From Nitrincola tibetensis (GTDB lineage: Bacteria > Pseudomonadota > Gammaproteobacteria > Pseudomonadales > Balneatricaceae): a DNA stretch of 64,000 nt. Shown here in pieces: positions 1-8,000 of this stretch. The position numbers and the translations under genes are program-made. A model generated the notes under the pieces. The model did not search any database. It saw only the letters and a program-made list of their open reading frames with translations, and was not told the origin of the DNA. The stretch covers positions 147,318 through 211,317 of the forward strand of contig NZ_QKRX01000007.1 in the NCBI RefSeq assembly GCF_003284585.1, written 5' to 3'. The stretch's first letter is position 1, and every line of letters starts with the position of its first letter.

Positions 1-758
1 GGATTAAGCTGACATTGAGGCATCCAGATCCTCATTTTGATTGGGAGGCCTTGGCAGAGCGGGCTAAAACGGAGCTGAGTGCGCAGTTGAGTTGGTTCCA
101 AAATGCCAACGTGGCGGTTTTTAAGCTGGAAGCGGATGAAGTGTCGGCAAGAGATTGGTTCGCGGAGCATGCAAAGGATGTGTTGATTTTAAGTGTTGGC
201 CGTTCTATCGAAATACTAAAGGAAGTTGGACTGCCAATTGAAATTTCAGAACGATTTTCCTTATCGGGAATGCAGGGAACCCACATTATTGGCCATACCC
301 GTATGGCGACTGAATCAGCGGTAACGATGGCTGGAAGTCATCCTTTTTCAACAGGCATGGACTTGTGTCTTGTTCACAATGGCTCGCTTTCAAACCATAA
401 CCGCTTACGTGAAAACCTGAGGCGGGAAGGGATCAGCTTTGAAACAGAAAACGACTCTGAAGTGGCTGCTGGTTATCTGACCTGGCGTTTACGCGAGGGG
501 GATAGCCTGAAGCAAGCGCTTGAAAGTGCGTTAACCGATCTTGACGGCTTTTTTACCTTCACCATTGGTACGCGCGATGGTTTTGCGGTGATTCGAGATC
601 CCATCGCTTGTAAGCCTGCTGTATTGGCTGAAACAGACGACTATGTGGCGATGGCATCTGAGTATCAGGCCTTAACAAGCTTGCCTGGAATTGAAAATGC
701 CAAAGTATGGGAGCCTGAGCCTGCAACTGTTTATGCCTGGGAAAGGGCGAGTGTTTGA
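1..758 (+). CDS. glxB: Class II glutamine amidotransferase domain protein (GlxB/MgsA-like), 5' partial
   Basis: The reading frame is open to the left edge (codons in phase with base 3) and stops with TGA at 756-758, so the N-terminus, including the expected catalytic N-terminal Cys, lies outside the window. The visible part carries the class II amidotransferase (Ntn-hydrolase) signatures GHTRMATES and, about 30 residues later, LVHNGSLSNH. It is a stand-alone domain of the type found in GlxB of rhizobia and MgsA of N-methylglutamate synthase, which releases ammonia or a related amine from glutamine for a partner synthase. The next two genes encode the two other split parts of a glutamate-synthase-like enzyme, so the three probably form one complex. 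The exact substrate (glutamate or N-methylglutamate synthesis) is an inference from neighbours. Confidence 0.8.
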   Translation, partial: IKLTLRHPDPHFDWEALAERAKTELSAQLSWFQNANVAVFKLEADEVSARDWFAEHAKDVLILSVGRSIEILKEVGLPIEISERFSLSGMQGTHIIGHTRMATESAVTMAGSHPFSTGMDLCLVHNGSLSNHNRLRENLRREGISFETENDSEVAAGYLTWRLREGDSLKQALESALTDLDGFFTFTIGTRDGFAVIRDPIACKPAVLAETDDYVAMASEYQALTSLPGIENAKVWEPEPATVYAWERASV

Positions 759-769
759 GGAGCGATGAG

Positions 770-1453
770 ATGAGAACAATCGATATCACCAGTCAAAGCG
801 TTAGAGATTTAAATCAAGCCTTACATGATCAGGCACCCGAGTGCACTGAGCGCGAATGGAAAGTGCTTAACCCGGCCGGAAAACACAACATTGCCTGCGG
901 TTTGGATCAAAATCTTTCAGTCGACATTATGGGGCACACTGGTTATTTCTGTGGGGGAATGAATAAAAAAGCCCATCTTGTCATTCACGGAAATGCGGGC
1001 CAAGGCGTGGGTGAAAACATGATGTCTGGCAGTATTCGTGTCAAAGGGGATGCATCGCAAGCCGCGGGCGCGACGGCGCATGGTGGCTTGCTGGTCATTG
1101 AGGGGAATGCGGGTGCGCGCTGCGGTATTTCAATGAAAGGTGTGGATATAGTTGTTAAGGGTAATGTCGGGCATATGAGTTGCTTTATGGGACAAGCGGG
1201 GCACTTGGTTGTTTGTGGTGATGCTGGGGATGCCTTGGGAGACTCGCTCTATGAGGTGCAAATCTTCGTGAAAGGAAATGTGAAGTCTCTTGGCGCGGAC
1301 TGCATTGAAAAAGAGATGCGTGCCGAGCACCTTCAAACCTTGAAAGAGTTGTTTAATCGCTCAGGTATTGATGAAGAACCTGAAGCATTTAAGCGTTATG
1401 GATCTGCTCGTAATCTCTACAATTTTAAAGTGGATAATGCATCCGCCTACTGA
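770..1453 (+). CDS. glxC: GltB C-terminal (GXGXG) domain protein, GlxC/MgsB-like
   Basis: A 227-residue protein made of repeated G-rich beta-helix turns (GNAGQGVGENMMSG, GDASQAAGATAHGG, GNAGARCG, GNVGHMSCFMG, GDAGDALGD), the right-handed beta-helix that ends the large glutamate synthase subunit. As a separate polypeptide this is GlxC/MgsB. It has no catalytic site of its own and is expected to be a structural subunit joining the amidotransferase and FMN parts. The ATG at 770 is chosen because GAGGAG lies 7 nt upstream; an in-frame TTG at 755 overlaps the previous stop and is less likely. It sits 11 nt after glxB and is followed 10 nt later by glxD, so one operon. Confidence 0.85.
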   Translation: MRTIDITSQSVRDLNQALHDQAPECTEREWKVLNPAGKHNIACGLDQNLSVDIMGHTGYFCGGMNKKAHLVIHGNAGQGVGENMMSGSIRVKGDASQAAGATAHGGLLVIEGNAGARCGISMKGVDIVVKGNVGHMSCFMGQAGHLVVCGDAGDALGDSLYEVQIFVKGNVKSLGADCIEKEMRAEHLQTLKELFNRSGIDEEPEAFKRYGSARNLYNFKVDNASAY

Positions 1454-1463
1454 GGAATTTAGT

Positions 1464-2789
1464 ATGACTGATATCAACATTAAGCCCGGTATGCGCGAGT
1501 CCGCAACCTTTGATCGTAATACGATTGCTGAAATTCAACGTGCCGCAGAAACAGGAATTTATGATATTCGTGGATTTGGTGCGAAACGAAAAGTACCGCA
1601 TTTCGATGACTTGTTGTTTCTAGGTGCCAGTATGTCGCGCTACCCACTTGAGGGCTACCGTGAGAAGTGCAATACCTCTGTCACCTTAGGCACACGTTTT
1701 GCCAAAAAGCCGATTGTGATTGAAACGCCAGTCACCATTGCAGGCATGAGTTTTGGTGCCTTATCGGCTAATGCTAAAGAAGCCTTAGGACGAGGAGCTT
1801 CTGCCGTTGGGACGTCAACGACGACGGGGGATGGAGGCATGACTCCAGAAGAGAGGGGGCAATCTAGTAAGCTCGTCTATCAATACTTGCCGTCACGCTA
1901 CGGTATGAATCCAGATGACCTTCGTAAGGCTGACGCCATTGAAGTCGTTCTAGGACAAGGAGCGAAACCCGGTGGAGGTGGCATGCTCCTAGGACAAAAA
2001 ATTACGGATCGTGTCGCAATGATGCGGACTTTACCTAAGGGGGTCGATCAGCGCTCTGCATGCCGACACCCAGACTGGACTGGGCCTGATGACTTGGCCA
2101 TCAAGATTCAGGAGCTTAGAGAAATCACCGATTGGCTGGTGCCAATTTACATTAAGGTGGGTGCCACGCGAACCTATTACGATGTGAAGCTGGCCGTCAA
2201 GGCAGGAGCGGATGTCATCGTGGTAGACGGTATGCAAGGAGGAACAGCTGCAACACAGGATGTGTTTATTGAGCATGTTGGCATTCCGACTCTGGCCGCC
2301 ATTCCTCAAGCTGTCCAAGCTCTGCAAGAAATGGGTATGCATCGAAAGGTGCAGTTAATCGTATCGGGCGGGATTCGCAACGGTGCGGATGTCGCCAAAT
2401 GCATGGCGTTGGGGGCTGATGCGGTTGCAATCGGCACTGCAGCCCTTATTGCCTTGGGATGTAATCACCCTAAATGGCAATCAGAGTATGAAAAAATCGG
2501 GTCAGCCGCTGGTTTTTATGATGATTATCATGAAGGAAAAGACCCAGCAGGTATTTCCACACAAGACCCCGACTTAATGCAGCGACTAGACCCAATTGAG
2601 GGTGGACGCCGAATTGCAAATTACTTGAGGGTTTTGACCTTAGAAGCGCAAACGCTTGCTCGAGCCTGTGGCAAAAATGATCTCCGTCATCTTGAACCAG
2701 AAGACTTAGTTGCGCTGACCGTTGAGGCTGCAGCCATGGCTCGTGTGCCATTGGCCGGAACCCAATGGATACCCGGTCAATCCTTTTAA
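1464..2789 (+). CDS. glxD: FMN-binding glutamate synthase family protein (GlxD/MgsC-like)
   Basis: A 441-residue TIM-barrel protein of the glutamate synthase central/FMN domain family. Motifs: PKGVDQRSACRHPDW, the strand with IVVDGMQGGTAATQD, the phosphate-binding LIVSGGIRNGADVAKCMALGAD and AIGTAALIALG. It should bind FMN and join the amine from the GlxB subunit to 2-oxoglutarate in the cytoplasm. The region that in GltB holds three [3Fe-4S] cysteines here reads GKDPAGISTQDP, with Asp in the position of the Cys of the usual CPVGIATQ, so the cluster appears absent. Start at 1464: GAGGAA lies 6 nt upstream; an upstream in-frame start inside glxC has no support. No NAD(P)H-oxidising small subunit is visible, so the electron donor is unknown. 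Confidence 0.85.
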   Translation: MTDINIKPGMRESATFDRNTIAEIQRAAETGIYDIRGFGAKRKVPHFDDLLFLGASMSRYPLEGYREKCNTSVTLGTRFAKKPIVIETPVTIAGMSFGALSANAKEALGRGASAVGTSTTTGDGGMTPEERGQSSKLVYQYLPSRYGMNPDDLRKADAIEVVLGQGAKPGGGGMLLGQKITDRVAMMRTLPKGVDQRSACRHPDWTGPDDLAIKIQELREITDWLVPIYIKVGATRTYYDVKLAVKAGADVIVVDGMQGGTAATQDVFIEHVGIPTLAAIPQAVQALQEMGMHRKVQLIVSGGIRNGADVAKCMALGADAVAIGTAALIALGCNHPKWQSEYEKIGSAAGFYDDYHEGKDPAGISTQDPDLMQRLDPIEGGRRIANYLRVLTLEAQTLARACGKNDLRHLEPEDLVALTVEAAAMARVPLAGTQWIPGQSF

Positions 2790-2832
2790 ATGAAATGTCC
2801 TCTGTCAGAGAGCCTATTTGGGAGATACGACT

Positions 2833-4170
2833 ATGGATCCAATGATTATTGAGTTGGGCTATGCCCTAGATACTTTCTATTTTTTGATGTGCACGGCGCT
2901 CGTGATGTGGATGGCTGCAGGCTTTGCGATGCTGGAAGCTGGGCTGGTCCGCTCAAAAAACACAGTTGAAATTTTGAACAAGAATGTTCTTTTATACGGC
3001 GTTGCCTGCACGGTTTATTTATTTGTTGGCTATAACATCATGTACCCAAGTTCACCAGTGAGTAGCCTGATTCCAGGTATCGACTTTTTGCTGGGCGAGG
3101 ATCATACCTTGGAGAGTGTGTTAAGTGGTGATGAAGATGCCCCTTACTACTCCAGTATGGCCGACTTTATTTTTCAAGCCGTTTTTGCTGCAGCCACCAT
3201 GTCAATTGTATCAGGCGCTGTTGCCGAGAGAATGCGACTTTGGCCATTTCTGGTGTTTGCCATTTTTATGGTGAGTGTTATTTATCCCGTATCTGGGTAC
3301 TGGAAGTGGGGAGGTGGTTTTCTTGATGAAATGGGTTTCCAAGACTTTGCAGGCTCCATTGTCGTGCATGCAGCGGGTGCAGCCTCTGCCTTAGCGGCAG
3401 TCATTTTGGTGGGGGCGCGAAAAGGGAAATACGGCCCTAACGGTGAAGTAAGACCCATTCCTGGCGCTAACTTACCCATGGCGACCTTGGGTATGTTTAT
3501 TCTTTGGATGGGATGGTTTGGGTTTAATGGTGGATCGGAATTAAAGATAGCAAATTTCGAAGAAGCCAATGCCGTTGCGAAAATATTTGTCAATACGAAT
3601 GCTGCCGCAGCCGCTGGCGCTGTTGTCGCCGCTCTCTTTGCTAAAATCCTGTTTGGCAAAACGGATATTACAATGACTATCAATGGTGCTTTAGCTGGCT
3701 TAGTTTCCATTACTGCTGAGCCTCTGTTGCCTTCGCCAGGATTGTCCGTGTTGATTGGTGCCGTCGGTGGAATTGTTGTCGTTGTTTCTGTATTGGCTTT
3801 GGATAAGCTAAAACTTGATGATCCTGTAGGAGCAATATCCGTTCACGGCAGTGCCGGAATTTGGGGGATTTTTGCAGTTATGCTCAGTAACTCAGAAGCA
3901 ACGTTCATGGGGCAGTTGATCGGCACTCTTGTGATCATTGCGTGGATGTTTATTGCCAGTTTTGTCGTGTTGTTTATCTTGAATCTGATTATGCCTCTGC
4001 GTGTGAGTGAGGATGAAGAACTCGAAGGCATGGATATCCACGAATGTGGGATGTTGGCTTATCCTGAGTTTGGTCCTGCATCCCAAGCATCGGATCCTTA
4101 TCATGACTCAGCGTCTCCTTCATCAACAACACGTACCCCCCGCGTTTCATCGCCTGCTACAACAGGTTGA
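2833..4170 (+). CDS. amtB: Ammonium transporter, Amt/MEP/Rh family
   Basis: A 445-residue inner-membrane protein with about 11 hydrophobic segments and the Amt signatures MAAGFAMLEAGLVRSKN, the first pore His in SIVVHAAGAASALA and the twin His in ISVHGSAGIWG. It conducts ammonium/ammonia or methylammonium into the cell. No signal peptide is seen, unlike E. coli AmtB. The C-terminal cytoplasmic tail carries the usual ED-rich DEELEGMDIHECGMLAYPEF element followed by a Ser/Thr/Pro-rich end. ATG at 2833 has GGGAGA 7 nt upstream. It follows glxD by 43 nt, so it is probably in the same operon and supplies nitrogen to it. No glnK/glnB gene adjoins it, at least on this side. Confidence 0.93.
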   Translation: MDPMIIELGYALDTFYFLMCTALVMWMAAGFAMLEAGLVRSKNTVEILNKNVLLYGVACTVYLFVGYNIMYPSSPVSSLIPGIDFLLGEDHTLESVLSGDEDAPYYSSMADFIFQAVFAAATMSIVSGAVAERMRLWPFLVFAIFMVSVIYPVSGYWKWGGGFLDEMGFQDFAGSIVVHAAGAASALAAVILVGARKGKYGPNGEVRPIPGANLPMATLGMFILWMGWFGFNGGSELKIANFEEANAVAKIFVNTNAAAAAGAVVAALFAKILFGKTDITMTINGALAGLVSITAEPLLPSPGLSVLIGAVGGIVVVVSVLALDKLKLDDPVGAISVHGSAGIWGIFAVMLSNSEATFMGQLIGTLVIIAWMFIASFVVLFILNLIMPLRVSEDEELEGMDIHECGMLAYPEFGPASQASDPYHDSASPSSTTRTPRVSSPATTG

Positions 4171-4191
4171 AACATCGTAAACCCTCCATCC

Positions 4192-4217
4192 AAAAGGCCT
4201 GCAAAGGCCTTTTTTTA
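4192..4217 (+). terminator. Rho-independent terminator after amtB
   Basis: An 8-bp stem AAAGGCCT / AGGCCTTT with a four-base loop (GCAA), followed by a run of T. It lies 21 nt after the amtB stop and separates the glx-amt operon from the dcw cluster. Confidence 0.85.
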
Positions 4218-4425
4218 TGTCTGATGTTTACAAAAAATTAATAATTAAATTTGTATGAAAACACACTCTAGATTTTGTTTATTAGCACTGTTTTTATCAA
4301 CAGCCTTCTGTTTTTTCTGACTTACAGGGTTGACTTTAAAGTGTTTTCTCAATGCTTAGCAGACAAGGTTCAAGAGAGCCCTTTCAAAGCTATAAATAAA
4401 TGCTGATTTGCCCACATACCTGCCC
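4218..4425. other. AT-rich non-coding stretch upstream of the dcw promoter
   Basis: No coding frame is convincing here. A possible extra promoter is TTCAAG (4369-4374), 16 nt, TATAAA (4391-4396). A TTGACT at about 4330 has no good -10 partner. Nothing else is recognised. Confidence 0.4.
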
Positions 4426-4454
4426 TTGCATTGGTTGGGCTTACTATCTATAGT
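4426..4454 (+). promoter_or_regulatory. Predicted sigma-70 promoter of the dcw cluster (Pmra)
   Basis: TTGCAT (4426-4431), 17 nt spacer, TATAGT (4449-4454). The predicted start point near 4461 falls at the first MraZ box, so bound MraZ would lie over the initially transcribed region. Confidence 0.65.
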
Positions 4455-4462
4455 GTGCAAAT

Positions 4463-4517
4463 GTGGGTAAAAGTGGTTCAAAGTGGTTCAAAGTGGGATA
4501 AATGGAGGTTCAGTGGG
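4463..4517 (+). promoter_or_regulatory. MraZ-box direct repeat array
   Basis: GTGGG/GTGGT units start at 4463, 4473, 4483 and 4493, exactly 10 nt apart, with A-rich 5-nt spacers. This is the known MraZ operator arrangement. A degenerate unit (TGGAG, 4503, part of the ribosome binding site) and another GTGGG (4513) keep the same phase, so the array may run on to 9 nt before the mraZ ATG. Expected role: autorepression of the dcw operon by MraZ. Confidence 0.85.
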
Positions 4518-4521
4518 CATC

Positions 4522-4974
4522 ATGTTCCGCGGAGTCAATCCGATCAATCTGGATGCAAAGGGACGCCTCGCGGTTCCGGCTCGTTATCGCGATATGATCA
4601 CCGAGCATTGCAATGGACAGATGGTCGCCACTATTGACACTGAAGCACGATGTTTATTGCTTTATCCACTGCCCGAGTGGGAGGTAATACAAGCGAAAAT
4701 TGAAGCTTTACCCAGCTTTAACAAAGCCGCTCGACGCATCCAGCGTTTATTAATTGGTCATGCGACAGATCTTGAGCTTGATGCCAATGGTCGTTTGTTG
4801 CTGCCATCAAGCTTGCGTGAGTACGCAGGGCTGGATAAGAAACTCATACTGCTAGGCCAAGGACGAAAATTTGAGATATGGAGTGAATCTCATTGGAATG
4901 AAACTCGTGATGAATATCTTGATGAGACGGATTCAGCAGAATTACCTGCTGAAATGCTCGATTTGTCACTCTAA
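4522..4974 (+). CDS. mraZ: Transcriptional regulator MraZ
   Basis: A 150-residue protein with the two SpoVT/AbrB-like halves of Mra[24 protein letters not shown] near the start (residues 1-23, only the first 20 quoted motif is diagnostic: [13 protein letters not shown]) and [18 protein letters not shown] in the second half. It binds GTGG repeats and represses the division/cell wall cluster. The ATG at 4522 matches the family N-terminus MFRG. GGAGG is 13 nt upstream, which is long; GTG at 4513 would have a shorter spacing (4 nt) and cannot be fully excluded. It is the first gene of the dcw cluster, 35 nt before rsmH. Confidence 0.95.
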   Translation: MFRGVNPINLDAKGRLAVPARYRDMITEHCNGQMVATIDTEARCLLLYPLPEWEVIQAKIEALPSFNKAARRIQRLLIGHATDLELDANGRLLLPSSLREYAGLDKKLILLGQGRKFEIWSESHWNETRDEYLDETDSAELPAEMLDLSL

Positions 4975-5009
4975 ATAACGCGATAGCATGATAAAACGAT
5001 AGGATCTGC

Positions 5010-5948
5010 ATGACTCAGGAATTTATTCACACCACGGTACTGCTTCAAGAAGCGGTTGACGCCTTGGTCACAGATCCCTCAGGTTTTTATATTGATGGCA
5101 CATTTGGGCGAGGAGGGCATTCCTCCAAAATCATCCAAGCACTCGGTCCAAAAGGCCGTTTGATGGCCATAGATAAAGACCCTGAAGCGATTGCTTACGC
5201 TCAGGTGCACTTTGGCGATGAGCCGAGATTTGAAATAGAGCACGGCTCCTTTAGTGAAATCAGTCATTTTGCCGAAACGCGAGATATGCGCGGTAAAGTG
5301 ACTGGTGTGTTGTTGGATCTAGGTGTGAGTTCACCTCAGTTAGATGATCCTCAGCGTGGCTTCAGTTTTATGCATGATGGCCCCTTAGATATGCGCATGA
5401 ATACATCTGTAGGTGAAAGCGCTGCGGAATGGATTAATCGTGCATCCGAAGCTGAGATTGCTGATGTTTTGTACCACTACGGTGAGGAGCGTTTTTCGCG
5501 TCGGATGGCCAAGGCGATTGTTATGGAGCGCCAAGCATCTCCAATTTTGACAACAGGGCGTTTGGCAAAAATCATTACAGACGCGAATCCTCGTTGGGAA
5601 AAGGGAAAAAATCCTGCGACTAGAGCGTTTCAGGGAATACGCATCCACATTAATAAAGAGTTAGATGATATTGAGCAATGCCTAGACCAAGCGCTGGATG
5701 TTTTGGCCATAGGTGGGGTGTTGGTTGTGATCAGTTTCCACTCTTTAGAGGATCGCATTGCTAAGCGTTTTATTCGTAAGCATGTTAAAGGGGATGAGCA
5801 TTTGCCCGCTGGAGTGCCCTTTACCCAGTCTATGTTAAATCAGCGCTTACGCTCGGTTGGAAAAGCGATTCGTGCAGGTCAAGACGAGTTGAATGCTAAC
5901 CCGAGAGCACGCAGTGCAGTGATGAGAGTGGCTGTGAAATGCGCTTAG
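5010..5948 (+). CDS. rsmH: 16S rRNA (cytosine1402-N4)-methyltransferase
   Basis: A 312-residue SAM-dependent methyltransferase (MraW) that modifies C1402 in the ribosomal P site. SAM-binding motif DGTFGRGGHS at residues 29-38, acidic DKDP at 55-58, LLDLGVSSPQLD at 101-112, PATRAFQGIRI at 202-212 and ISFHSLEDRI at 241-250. The length is normal. The ATG at 5010 is preceded by AGGA. It overlaps ftsL by 10 nt, so translation is probably coupled. Confidence 0.97.
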   Translation: MTQEFIHTTVLLQEAVDALVTDPSGFYIDGTFGRGGHSSKIIQALGPKGRLMAIDKDPEAIAYAQVHFGDEPRFEIEHGSFSEISHFAETRDMRGKVTGVLLDLGVSSPQLDDPQRGFSFMHDGPLDMRMNTSVGESAAEWINRASEAEIADVLYHYGEERFSRRMAKAIVMERQASPILTTGRLAKIITDANPRWEKGKNPATRAFQGIRIHINKELDDIEQCLDQALDVLAIGGVLVVISFHSLEDRIAKRFIRKHVKGDEHLPAGVPFTQSMLNQRLRSVGKAIRAGQDELNANPRARSAVMRVAVKCA

Positions 5949-6301
5949 GCGATATTAAAAAAACAGTTTTTTCTTGGCGACGAAATGATGAGGCTTCCGT
6001 CGAGCCGTTGGTTGACAGTGGCGAGTTATTTCGTCCCGCTGTGATTTTATGCGTCTTGATTATTGCGATTGTGATGACGGCCTTGCTTGTGATTCAAGCG
6101 GCTTACGACTATCGGCGTTTATTTAATGATCATCAAGTTCTCGTACACCAATGGGACGAGTTGCAAGTCGAGTGGGGTCAGTTGCTGTTAGAACAGAGTA
6201 CCTGGGGTGGACACAGTCGAATTGAAAGCGAAGCAGAGTCTCGAATAGGCATGAGAGCCCCTGAACCTTCTGATATAGAGATAGTAAGAGATGAGCAGTA
6301 A
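5939..6301 (+). CDS. ftsL: Cell division protein FtsL
   Basis: A 120-residue single-pass membrane protein: charged cytoplasmic head (1-32), one hydrophobic segment (about 33-53), then a periplasmic heptad-like coiled coil (about 55-86) and the family element STWGGHSRIESEAESR before MRAP. FtsL forms the FtsQLB complex and controls activation of FtsWI. Sequence conservation in FtsL is low, so size, topology and place between rsmH and ftsI carry much of the assignment. It overlaps both neighbours (10 and 11 nt). Confidence 0.93.
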   Translation: MRLGDIKKTVFSWRRNDEASVEPLVDSGELFRPAVILCVLIIAIVMTALLVIQAAYDYRRLFNDHQVLVHQWDELQVEWGQLLLEQSTWGGHSRIESEAESRIGMRAPEPSDIEIVRDEQ

Positions 6302-8000
6302 AGTGGAACAGCATCAAGGGCAAGCGGCTAAAGGCTGGCGTTTGTGGCTGGTCTTTGCCATTTTTTTGGTCATCGTGGTAGGTATTACCGGTAAACTACT
6401 GTCTTTGTACATGGTCGATCAAGCGTTTCTGCAAAATCAAGGTGATGCGCGCAGTGTACGGACCATGCTAATACCCGCACATCGTGGTTTGATTACCGAT
6501 CGAAACGGAGAGCCTTTAGCCGTGAGCGCGCCCGTGGCCAGTATTTGGGTCGATCCGCGTTTCATTGACATACAACACCGTAATTTTCGTCGTTTAAGTC
6601 AAGTGCTTGAAATTCCTCAAGATGAGCTGCTGAGTCGTTTGCAAAGTAATGCTGAGCGGCGCTTCGTATATTTGCGTCGCCAAGTAACACCGGAATTGGC
6701 TGAAAGTGTTCAGGTTTTAGGTGTTCCTGGAGTCAATGTTGATCGGGAATATCGTCGATTTTATCCTGCGGGAGAGGTTACAGCTCACATCGTTGGTTTT
6801 ACTAATGTCGATGGTGAAGGGCAAGAGGGCATGGAGTTGGCCTATGAGCAAATTTTAAGTGGTGAGCACGGCCGCAAGTTGGTGATGCGTGATCGTGTTG
6901 GACGCACAATTAGTCATATTCGTTCTATACAAGATGCACAACCGGGTACTGATCTGCAACTGAGCATTGATTTACGCCTACAGTATATGGCGTATCGTGA
7001 ACTTAAAGCAGTGGTTGAAGCGCATAATGCGGATTCTGGATCTGTCGTTATTCTGGATGTGCAGACAGGTGAAGTGTTAGCAATGGTTAACCAACCTTCT
7101 TACAATCCGAATGATCGGTCGCGCCTCCAGCCAGCTGCGTTACGCAATAGAGCCATGACCGATTTGTTTGAACCGGGATCTACAGTGAAGCCTATGTCGG
7201 TGGCAGCGGCGTTAATGACCGGACGTTATCAACCCGACACAGTTGTTAAAACGTCACCGGGCACCATGAGAGTTCGCAATGCAACCATACGTGATTTTCG
7301 TAACTACGGTGACCTAGACTTAACTGGCATTATCACTAAGTCCAGTAACGTAGGAACCGTGCGTCTAGTGCTTGATATGGAGCCTGATCGTTTACCCTCG
7401 CTCTTGCAAAATATGGGTATGGGACAGATGACACATACGGGCTTCCCAGGTGAGAGAAGCGGTGTTTTGCCTTTCGTTTCTGAGCGTCAAGTGGTTGAAC
7501 GTGCCACTATGTCTTATGGTTATGGCTTATCCGTCACACCCTTGCAGCTTGCGCAGGCTTATATCCCTTTCGCTTCAGATGGCATTATGCGTCCTGTTTC
7601 GTTGCTTAAAATTGATGAAAATAAAGGACATCGAATCATGCCTGAGGGCATAGGGCATCAGGTGCTGGATATGATGGAGACCGTCATTGGACCCACGGGA
7701 ACAGCCAGACGTGCCGCCGTTACTGGATATCGAGTTGCAGGAAAAACCGGTACCGTGCATCGATTGGGTAGCAGTGGCTATAACCGAGATGAGTATACGG
7801 CCGTTTTTGCAGGTATCGCTCCTGTCTCGGATCCGCGTCTTGCTGTTGTGGTCATGGTTGATAATCCTAAGGGTCGTGAATATTACGGTGGTGAAGTGGC
7901 TGCTCCGGTATTTTCTCGTGTGACTCAGGGGGCGATGCGCCTACTTAATATCGACCCTGATAAATGGCCTGAAGAAAAAGGTCAGGTGGCGAAACGATGA
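6291..8000 (+). CDS. ftsI: Peptidoglycan D,D-transpeptidase FtsI (PBP3)
   Basis: A 569-residue class B penicillin-binding protein that crosslinks septal peptidoglycan. One N-terminal membrane anchor (about 16-40), a pedestal domain beginning with RSVRTMLIPAHRGLITDRNG, and a transpeptidase domain with all three active-site motifs: STVK (297-300, catalytic Ser297), SSN (351-353) and KTG (485-487). It overlaps ftsL by 11 nt and murE by 4 nt (ATGA). FtsW, its glycosyltransferase partner, is encoded downstream in the same cluster. Confidence 0.97.
   Translation: MSSKVEQHQGQAAKGWRLWLVFAIFLVIVVGITGKLLSLYMVDQAFLQNQGDARSVRTMLIPAHRGLITDRNGEPLAVSAPVASIWVDPRFIDIQHRNFRRLSQVLEIPQDELLSRLQSNAERRFVYLRRQVTPELAESVQVLGVPGVNVDREYRRFYPAGEVTAHIVGFTNVDGEGQEGMELAYEQILSGEHGRKLVMRDRVGRTISHIRSIQDAQPGTDLQLSIDLRLQYMAYRELKAVVEAHNADSGSVVILDVQTGEVLAMVNQPSYNPNDRSRLQPAALRNRAMTDLFEPGSTVKPMSVAAALMTGRYQPDTVVKTSPGTMRVRNATIRDFRNYGDLDLTGIITKSSNVGTVRLVLDMEPDRLPSLLQNMGMGQMTHTGFPGERSGVLPFVSERQVVERATMSYGYGLSVTPLQLAQAYIPFASDGIMRPVSLLKIDENKGHRIMPEGIGHQVLDMMETVIGPTGTARRAAVTGYRVAGKTGTVHRLGSSGYNRDEYTAVFAGIAPVSDPRLAVVVMVDNPKGREYYGGEVAAPVFSRVTQGAMRLLNIDPDKWPEEKGQVAKR

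Noticed and set aside
1368..1463. N-terminal extension of the FMN synthase gene into glxC
   Set aside because: The ATG at 1464 has a good ribosome binding site and the family N-terminus; the extension only overlaps the previous gene.
3282..3710. A 142-codon minus-strand frame inside amtB
   Set aside because: Shadow of the Gly/Ala-rich amtB coding sequence; no family resemblance.
4483..4521. Upstream GTG starts for mraZ at 4483 and 4513
   Set aside because: The family begins MFRG at 4522. The 4483 start would be inside an MraZ box with no ribosome binding site. The 4513 start remains a minor possibility.
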